NCBI GenBank assembly: GCA_018725275.1
Contig: QLUC01000089.1
Location: forward strand, 1-6,809
Source of the DNA: Bacillota bacterium
GTDB taxonomy: Bacteria; Bacillota; UBA994
Reading direction: 5' to 3'
Length of the DNA: 6,809 nucleotides
Part shown: positions 1 through 3,924 of the stretch, one piece after another
Layout: every line of letters begins with the position of its first letter
Numbering within the stretch: the stretch's first letter is position 1
Made by a program: the position numbers and the translations under genes
Notes under the pieces: generated by a model
Told to the model about the DNA's origin: nothing
The model's database searches: none
What the model saw: only the letters and a program-made list of their open reading frames with translations

Positions 1-1
1 C

Positions 2-553
2 CTAAATCGATAGATAAGACAAACGTTTTTTTATGGCCCTCGCCAGCAGTACGGCTACAAACACTTTCACAAAGTCCAGCACAATAAAGGGTGCCACTGC
101 GACTTCAAACGCCCGTTGCCAGGTAAAGGGCCGCCCTAAATAGAAGCGGATTACCGCGACTAAGTACGGCACCCCCACGAGGTATAAAACCCCCACACCG
201 ACGACCATAGCCAATGCCGCTCCCCGGCGGGTGTTAATGTCAAACTTGCCCGCGAAGTATGCGGCCACGATAAAACCGATAATAAACCCAAAAGTAGGCT
301 GCAACACATAGGTAAGGCCGCCAAATGGTGCCCTGGCGAACACGGGTACGCCCATGAGCCCCAGCAAGGCGTATATGGCCAGACTAAGTGCGCCCAGTCT
401 GCCGCCCAGGGTAAAGGCGGCCAAAAAAGCCATGAAGGGCACTAGGCTAAATGGCACTACCGCCGGGCCACCATACCGCAACATCATTGCGGCAGCCACA
501 TGTAGTGCGGCGAAAATACCGACGCGAGTGATCTCTTTTGTGGAGAATTTCAT
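2..553 (-). CDS. bioY: BioY, substrate-binding (S) component of an ECF-type biotin transporter
   Basis: Probable biotin-binding membrane subunit of an energy-coupling-factor transporter, 183 residues, the usual BioY length. About six hydrophobic segments fill the protein. The family core is visible: GGRLGALSLAIYALLG (50-65) and MGVPVFA (67-73), then a glycine turn and QPTFGFIIGF (85-94), and a C-terminal PFIVLDFVKVFVAVLLA stretch (155-171). Near the N-terminus, small residues spaced by four (G12, A16, A20) fit the helix face by which S components dock on EcfT. I chose the start at 553 because GGGAGGTG lies just upstream and the promoter -10 box lies between this ATG and the only longer in-frame ATG (613). 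No bioM/bioN or ecf genes are adjacent, so it probably shares an EcfA/A'/T module encoded elsewhere. It lies downstream of the dehydrogenase gene on the same strand but has its own promoter and a BirA-like operator. The stop codon is at 2-4, so the gene is complete; any terminator is outside the window. Confidence 0.93.
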   Translation of the reverse strand: MKFSTKEITRVGIFAALHVAAAMMLRYGGPAVVPFSLVPFMAFLAAFTLGGRLGALSLAIYALLGLMGVPVFARAPFGGLTYVLQPTFGFIIGFIVAAYFAGKFDINTRRGAALAMVVGVGVLYLVGVPYLVAVIRFYLGRPFTWQRAFEVAVAPFIVLDFVKVFVAVLLARAIKKRLSYLSI

Positions 554-558
554 ACTCC

Positions 559-566
559 CACCTCCC
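559..566 (-). promoter_or_regulatory. Shine-Dalgarno site that fixes the bioY start at 553
   Basis: Read on the minus strand this is GGGAGGTG, five bases upstream of the ATG at 553. It supports the 183-residue form over a 203-residue form starting at 613, which would have the promoter inside its coding sequence. The predicted transcript begins at or just before this site, so the leader is only about a dozen bases long. Confidence 0.8.
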
Positions 567-571
567 GCCAC

Positions 572-600
572 ATCATAATGGAGGAGACGCCGACTGTCAA
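572..600 (-). promoter_or_regulatory. Sigma-A-type promoter of bioY
   Basis: On the minus strand a perfect -35 box TTGACA (600-595) is followed after exactly 17 bases by TATGAT (577-572), five of six matches to the -10 consensus. The predicted transcription start is near 565, right at the ribosome binding site. The -35 box lies inside one half of the biotin-operator-like palindrome, a layout suited to repression by occlusion of RNA polymerase. Confidence 0.82.
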
Positions 601-625
601 CCACAAAAGGCATGACGGTTTACAG
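594..625. promoter_or_regulatory. BirA-type biotin operator controlling bioY
   Basis: Interrupted palindrome: CTGTCAACC (594-602), 14 unrelated bases, then GGTTTACAG (617-625). Eight of nine positions are complementary between the arms. The arms and the spacing fit the conserved operator for bifunctional BirA, approximately TTGTAAACC or TTGTTAACC, N14-16, then the inverted copy. It covers the bioY -35 box and runs over the stop codon of the upstream dehydrogenase gene. Known biology: biotinyl-AMP-loaded BirA dimers bind such sites and repress biotin synthesis and uptake genes. Inference: the genome encodes a BirA with an N-terminal helix-turn-helix domain, and bioY is shut off when biotin is plentiful. 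Confidence 0.8.
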
Positions 626-1594
626 TTGCCAAGGCGCGTTGACCGCAAATTGCGGCGCTGTGCCCTGTAAGACAGCGCGCACATCTCGCCCCGTCACGAG
701 GGCAATGCGCGTCAGACACTCTTGTGTAGACCCAGCCATGTGTGGGGTTAGGATCACATTGGGCATCTTAAGAAAGGGGCTCTGCGACGCGAGCGGTTCT
801 TCATGGAACACATCGAAGGCCGCCCCGGCAAACCAACCCTCGTTTAAGGCCTGCAGCAAATCATCCTCGACCACGATCGCACCCCGCGCAGTGTTTATGA
901 GCACCGCATCTTTGGGCATCAAGGACAGTAGCCGCCGCCCTACCAGCCCCCGAGTGTCCATCGTCAACGGCAGGTGGATGCTCACCACCTCTGAGTATCG
1001 AAATAGTTCTTCGAGACTCACCCTGCGCGCCATACTGTTCTCTTTGGGCGCACGATTCCAATAGACAACTTCCATGCCAAAGGCGGTGGCCAAGGCCGCC
1101 ACCCTCTGGCCTATATGCCCAAAGCCAACTAAACCGAGGCGTTTTCCTGCCAGTTCCCGGCCTACCGTACGGGCCTTCTCCCATTGCCCGAGTCGGACTA
1201 GGGAGTCGGCCTGCGGTATCTGTCGCCAAAGCGATAACAACATGCCAAACACCATCTCTGCTACCGCCTGGGCATTACTGCCTGGGGCATTAGTGACATA
1301 GATCCCAGCTTCGGTTGCCGCTCTGACATCTACCTGGTCTACTCCGGCACCATGCACCGCTATTATTTTTAACCTCGGACACCTATTAACTAATTCGTAG
1401 GGAATGATGCCGGTCCGCACCAACAAGCCCTCGGCACGAGCGATAACTTGCCAGTAGTCCTCCCTATCCCCATAAGACATCTCCCCAAACGGTAAGGGTA
1501 CCACTGCCACGGAAACGCCCTCTCCCACGGCACTGCGAAAACTCGGGAGGCAGACGGGCATCTCAGGAGTTGCCGTCACAACGACTTGTTTCAT
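620..1594 (-). CDS. D-isomer-specific 2-hydroxyacid dehydrogenase (phosphoglycerate dehydrogenase / glyoxylate reductase-like)
   Basis: A 324-residue cytosolic oxidoreductase that should interconvert a 2-keto acid and a D-2-hydroxy acid using NAD(P)(H). The order is N-terminal half of the catalytic domain (1-100), Rossmann domain (about 101-283), and C-terminal return to the catalytic domain. Visible motifs are the dinucleotide loop GFGHIG (157-162), the catalytic Arg237 in NTARGA, Glu266 in FHEEP and His285 in TPHMAGST; the last resembles SerA-type enzymes. There is no C-terminal ACT domain, so it is not a full serine-regulated SerA. The end of the second Rossmann strand reads YWNR (178-181) where NAD-specific members have an Asp, which suggests NADPH use as in glyoxylate/hydroxypyruvate reductases. 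The substrate cannot be fixed. The start ATG at 1594 has only a weak GAAGTGATG-like ribosome site, and no clear promoter was found. Downstream is bioY, 66 bases after the stop, with no terminator between them. Confidence 0.88.
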   Translation of the reverse strand: MKQVVVTATPEMPVCLPSFRSAVGEGVSVAVVPLPFGEMSYGDREDYWQVIARAEGLLVRTGIIPYELVNRCPRLKIIAVHGAGVDQVDVRAATEAGIYVTNAPGSNAQAVAEMVFGMLLSLWRQIPQADSLVRLGQWEKARTVGRELAGKRLGLVGFGHIGQRVAALATAFGMEVVYWNRAPKENSMARRVSLEELFRYSEVVSIHLPLTMDTRGLVGRRLLSLMPKDAVLINTARGAIVVEDDLLQALNEGWFAGAAFDVFHEEPLASQSPFLKMPNVILTPHMAGSTQECLTRIALVTGRDVRAVLQGTAPQFAVNAPWQL

Positions 1595-1630
1595 ATTTCA
1601 TCACTTCGCCCTTACCTTACTTTTCCTTGG

Positions 1631-1689
1631 TATTTCGCGAAAACACCCCTTTATTCCTGCCCGGGGGTGCATGTCGGAGCCGCGAAATA
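1631..1689. repeat. Nested inverted repeat in the divergent intergenic region (possible structured leader)
   Basis: A perfect 9-bp inverted repeat, TATTTCGCG (1631-1639) with CGCGAAATA (1681-1689), encloses a second perfect 6-bp stem, CACCCC (1644-1649) with GGGGTG (1664-1669). The left outer arm is also part of a local 10-bp palindrome TTTCGCGAAA (1633-1642). In RNA this gives a two-storey stem with internal loops, placed 30 bases upstream of the DUF1540 start. The CCCCTT at 1646-1651 can alternatively pair with AAGGGG at 1698-1703, next to the ribosome site. It could be a leader structure, an operator, or chance; I do not recognise it as a known riboswitch. The rest of this intergenic region (1595-1719) shows no convincing promoter on either strand. 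Confidence 0.45.
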
Positions 1690-1705
1690 GGCACATTAAG
1701 GGGGG

Positions 1706-1716
1706 AGGAGGTGATC
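1706..1716 (+). promoter_or_regulatory. Very strong ribosome binding site fixing a TTG start
   Basis: AGGAGGTGATC is complementary over all 11 bases to the anti-Shine-Dalgarno end of Bacillota 16S rRNA. The GGAGG core ends eight bases before TTG at 1720, an optimal distance. This decides the start of the small downstream gene, which has no ATG in a suitable place. Confidence 0.85.
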
Positions 1717-1719
1717 ATT

Positions 1720-1887
1720 TTGGACACAACTACTAACCCTATCGGCAGGGTGAAATGTGTAGTGGAAAACTGTCGTCACTGGCACAAGGGCAATCATTGC
1801 GTCGCCTCAAGTATCACCGTGCAGGGACCGCAGGCCACTAGCGTGCAAGGCACGGACTGCTCTACATTTGTCAACAAAACCCACTAA
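1720..1887 (+). CDS. DUF1540 domain-containing small cysteine protein
   Basis: A 55-residue protein with four cysteines in the DUF1540 arrangement: C13-x4-C18-x8-C27, then a short spacer and TDCSTF with C47. The VKCVVENC, GNHCVASSITV and TDCSTF segments are the recognisable family signature. The conserved cysteines, with histidines at 20, 22 and 26, suggest a small metal-binding fold; this is inference, as the family has no established biochemical role. It has no signal peptide or membrane segment, so it is probably cytosolic. Translation is taken from TTG 1720 because of the 11-base ribosome site; an in-frame ATG at 1570 would overlap the divergent dehydrogenase gene and add a low-complexity, non-family extension. 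It is monocistronic, with a hairpin two bases after the stop codon and an inverted repeat in its leader region. Confidence 0.85.
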   Translation: MDTTTNPIGRVKCVVENCRHWHKGNHCVASSITVQGPQATSVQGTDCSTFVNKTH

Positions 1888-1889
1888 GC

Positions 1890-1920
1890 ATCAGGCGCAG
1901 GCGCTAGGCCTGCGCCTGAT
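1890..1920 (+). terminator. Strong hairpin after the DUF1540 gene, T-poor terminator
   Basis: Perfect 13-bp stem ATCAGGCGCAGGC (1890-1902) with its exact complement (1908-1920) around a five-base loop GCTAG. It begins two bases after the stop codon, where an intrinsic terminator is expected. The downstream side is CAATTATATTT rather than a run of T, so it may be a weaker terminator or act mainly as a 3' stabilising structure. The typA -35 box starts only ten bases downstream. Confidence 0.7.
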
Positions 1921-1929
1921 CAATTATAT

Positions 1930-1959
1930 TTGACTACATACGGCAGACTAGGCTATAAT
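1930..1959 (+). promoter_or_regulatory. Sigma-A-type promoter of typA
   Basis: TTGACT (1930-1935), an 18-base spacer and a perfect TATAAT (1954-1959). An A/T-rich stretch lies directly upstream of the -35 box. Transcription should start near 1965-1966, leaving a leader of about 27 bases that carries AAAGGAG before the GTG start. No operator is apparent, in line with constitutive expression. Confidence 0.85.
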
Positions 1960-1992
1960 TTTATGTCTGAGTACAATAAAGGAGCCTGAGAA

Positions 1993-3816
1993 GTGAAAAG
2001 AAATATTGCGATAATCGCCCATGTTGACCACGGGAAGACCACTTTAGTCGATGCCATGCTCAAGCAGAGCCATATTTTCCATGTTAAGGAACATGTGCAA
2101 GAGCGGGTTATGGACTCGATGGACCTCGAGCGGGAAAGAGGCATCACCATTATGGCTAAAAACACCGGGGTATTCTACCGGGAGACAAAAATCAATATTG
2201 TAGATACACCCGGGCACGCCGACTTTGGTGGTGAGGTCGAGCGTACTTTGAGCACGGTAGATGGAGTATTGCTTTTAGTCGATGCCGCCGAGGGCCCCCT
2301 CGCGCAGACCAAGTATGTCCTAAAAAAGGCTCTGGCGCAACACTTGCAGCCTATTGTCGTCATCAACAAGATTGATCGGCAGGACGCCCAACCCTTAGAA
2401 GTTCTTGATAAGTGCCTGGACCTTTTCATCGAGCTTGGTGCTACCGAGGACCAGTTAGATTTCCCAGTCCTCTTTGCTTCTTCTCGGGCAGGCATAGCCA
2501 AGTACAACCTCGGCGATCCCGGGGTCGACCTTGCTCCCCTCTTTGAAACTATTCTCGCCCGGGTACCTGCGCCAAGCGGTGACCCCGAGGGTCCTTTTCA
2601 GATGTCGGTAACTACGCTGGATTGGGATGATTACCTCGGGCGCATCGCCATTGGGCGCATAGCGCGGGGCAAGGTCCTCGCCGCGCAGACGGTTGCGGTC
2701 GTTAAGGTAGACGGCACCATTGTCCCCGGCAAGATCGCTAAATTATACCAGTACATGGGCCTCAAGCGAACCGAACATCCTGAGGCAACAGCTGGCGACA
2801 TTGTGGCTATAGCTGGTCTGTCCGAGGTTGGGCTAGGTGACACCGTCACCGCACTGGACTGCCCAGAGGCGCTTCCTTTTATGGCTGTCGACGAGCCGAC
2901 TGTCACCATGGATTTTATGATTAACGACAGTCCCTTTGCCGGCCGCGAAGGTCAATTCGTCACCTCGCGCCACTTGCGCGAGCGCCTACAGAAGGAAGGC
3001 TTAACTAATGTCAGCATGCGCATTGAAGATGGTCCCTCCCCCGACGTTTTCCATGTCTCGGGGCGTGGCGAGCTCCACCTGGCCATCCTCATCGAAACCA
3101 TGCGCCGCCAAGGTTATGAATTCGCCGTTTCGCGGCCCAAAGTTATTTTCCGCAGAATTGACGGTGAACTGATGGAGCCGGTAGAATTACTCACCGTCGA
3201 CGTGCCCGAGCAATACACGGGAGTAGTCATGGAGAAGCTTGGCGCTCGTAAAGCACGCCTCATCAATATGGAACACCAGGTAACAGGCTCTGTTCGCCTC
3301 GAATTTGAAATCACCTCGCGCGCCTTGCTGGGTTTTCGCAATGACTTACTCACCGACACCAGAGGTTACGGCATAATGAACACCCTTTTCGACGGCTACG
3401 GACCTTATCGCGGCGATATCCCAGGCCGCCCAAGCGGCGTGCTTTTAGCCTATGAGCTGGGCGAGGCCACCGCCTACGGTTTGCAAAACGCCGAAGAACG
3501 CGGAGAACTCTTTATTGGGCCGGGCACAAAAGTCTACGAAGGTATGATTATTGGTGAGTCTTCTCGCGCCAGCGACCTCGATGTCAATGTCTGCAAACGC
3601 AAACAACTGACCAACATCCGCTCTAGCGCCGCCGACGACGCCATACGCCTGACCACCCCGCGCGACATGGGCCTTGACCGCGCCCTCGAATACATCGCTG
3701 ATGATGAGCTGGTGGAGGTAACGCCCAAGAGCATCCGCCTACGCAAGCGCCAGCTTGACCGGCAGGAGCGCCTACGACAAATCAAGAAACAGCAAGATCT
3801 AGCCACCCCTAACTAG
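1993..3816 (+). CDS. typA: Translational GTPase TypA/BipA
   Basis: A ribosome-binding GTPase of 607 residues, typical of the family, which in other bacteria acts in 50S subunit assembly and in cold or stress adaptation. The G domain shows the P-loop AHVDHGKTT (9-17), switch I RERGITI (47-53), DTPGH (71-75) and NKID (125-128). The G5 segment reads ASSRAG (162-167) where the family often has ASA. An EF-Tu-like barrel (about 202-290) follows, then an EF-G domain III-like part ending near SGRGELHL (356-363), a domain V-like part (about 392-470) and the TypA-specific C-terminal domain with KQLTNIRSS (537-545) and a basic tail VTPKSIRLRKR. That C-terminal domain separates it from EF-G, LepA and Tet(M)-type proteins. 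The GTG start is supported by AAAGGAG eight bases upstream. It is a single-gene unit between its own promoter and its own terminator. Confidence 0.97.
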   Translation: MKRNIAIIAHVDHGKTTLVDAMLKQSHIFHVKEHVQERVMDSMDLERERGITIMAKNTGVFYRETKINIVDTPGHADFGGEVERTLSTVDGVLLLVDAAEGPLAQTKYVLKKALAQHLQPIVVINKIDRQDAQPLEVLDKCLDLFIELGATEDQLDFPVLFASSRAGIAKYNLGDPGVDLAPLFETILARVPAPSGDPEGPFQMSVTTLDWDDYLGRIAIGRIARGKVLAAQTVAVVKVDGTIVPGKIAKLYQYMGLKRTEHPEATAGDIVAIAGLSEVGLGDTVTALDCPEALPFMAVDEPTVTMDFMINDSPFAGREGQFVTSRHLRERLQKEGLTNVSMRIEDGPSPDVFHVSGRGELHLAILIETMRRQGYEFAVSRPKVIFRRIDGELMEPVELLTVDVPEQYTGVVMEKLGARKARLINMEHQVTGSVRLEFEITSRALLGFRNDLLTDTRGYGIMNTLFDGYGPYRGDIPGRPSGVLLAYELGEATAYGLQNAEERGELFIGPGTKVYEGMIIGESSRASDLDVNVCKRKQLTNIRSSAADDAIRLTTPRDMGLDRALEYIADDELVEVTPKSIRLRKRQLDRQERLRQIKKQQDLATPN

Positions 3817-3840
3817 AGTGCCCTCCGGCACTCTTTTTTT
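3815..3840 (+). terminator. Intrinsic terminator of typA
   Basis: Perfect 8-bp stem AGAGTGCC (3815-3822) with GGCACTCT (3827-3834), a CTCC loop, and a seven-T run (3834-3840). The left arm overlaps the last two bases of the typA stop codon, so the gene has almost no 3' untranslated region. It insulates copA from typA. Confidence 0.93.
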
Positions 3841-3846
3841 ACGCTG

Positions 3847-3875
3847 TTGACACTCATAACCGGCAATGCTAGACT
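3847..3875 (+). promoter_or_regulatory. Sigma-A-type promoter of copA
   Basis: A perfect -35 box TTGACA (3847-3852), 17-base spacer and TAGACT (3870-3875), four of six matches to the -10 consensus. The predicted start near 3882 coincides with the first base of the CsoR-like palindrome. A normal 17-base spacer argues against a MerR-type activator such as CueR, which uses a stretched spacer of about 19 bases. Confidence 0.75.
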
Positions 3876-3881
3876 TGCAGT

Positions 3882-3898
3882 ATACCCCGCTGGGGTAT
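3882..3898. promoter_or_regulatory. CsoR-type copper-responsive operator
   Basis: Perfect inverted repeat ATACCCC-GCT-GGGGTAT (7-3-7) immediately downstream of the copA -10 box. A/T-flanked C-run and G-run arms are the hallmark of operators bound by CsoR-family repressors, which release DNA on binding Cu(I). It lacks the TACAnnTGTA core of CopY boxes. Inference: copA is repressed at low copper by a CsoR encoded elsewhere, since no csoR gene is in the window. In RNA the same element would form a short hairpin at the 5' end of the transcript. Confidence 0.8.
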
Positions 3899-3924
3899 CA
3901 AGTACTACTAACGGAAGGTGACGC

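Noticed and set aside
1627..1655. Possible promoter TTGGTA-N17-TTTATT for the DUF1540 gene
   Set aside because: Only four of six matches in each box, and the -10 would lie inside the hairpin region; not strong enough to annotate.
1631..1689. Known riboswitch (c-di-GMP, fluoride, ZTP, guanidine, preQ1)
   Set aside because: None of the conserved core sequences that I know for these classes is present; only the stems can be seen.
1570..1719. N-terminal extension of the DUF1540 protein from ATG 1570
   Set aside because: It would overlap the divergent dehydrogenase start, contain the inverted repeat and the strong ribosome site as coding sequence, and lengthen a family that normally begins close to the first cysteine pair.
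1993..3816. Tetracycline ribosomal-protection protein or EF-G instead of TypA
   Set aside because: The 607-residue length and the TypA-specific C-terminal motifs (KQLTNIRSS, VTPKSIRLRKR) exclude these; EF-G and Tet(M) types are longer and lack this domain.
3882..3898. CueR or CopY operator, or an intrinsic terminator
   Set aside because: The promoter spacer is a normal 17 bases, unlike MerR-family sites; there is no TACAnnTGTA core; and no T-run follows the repeat.
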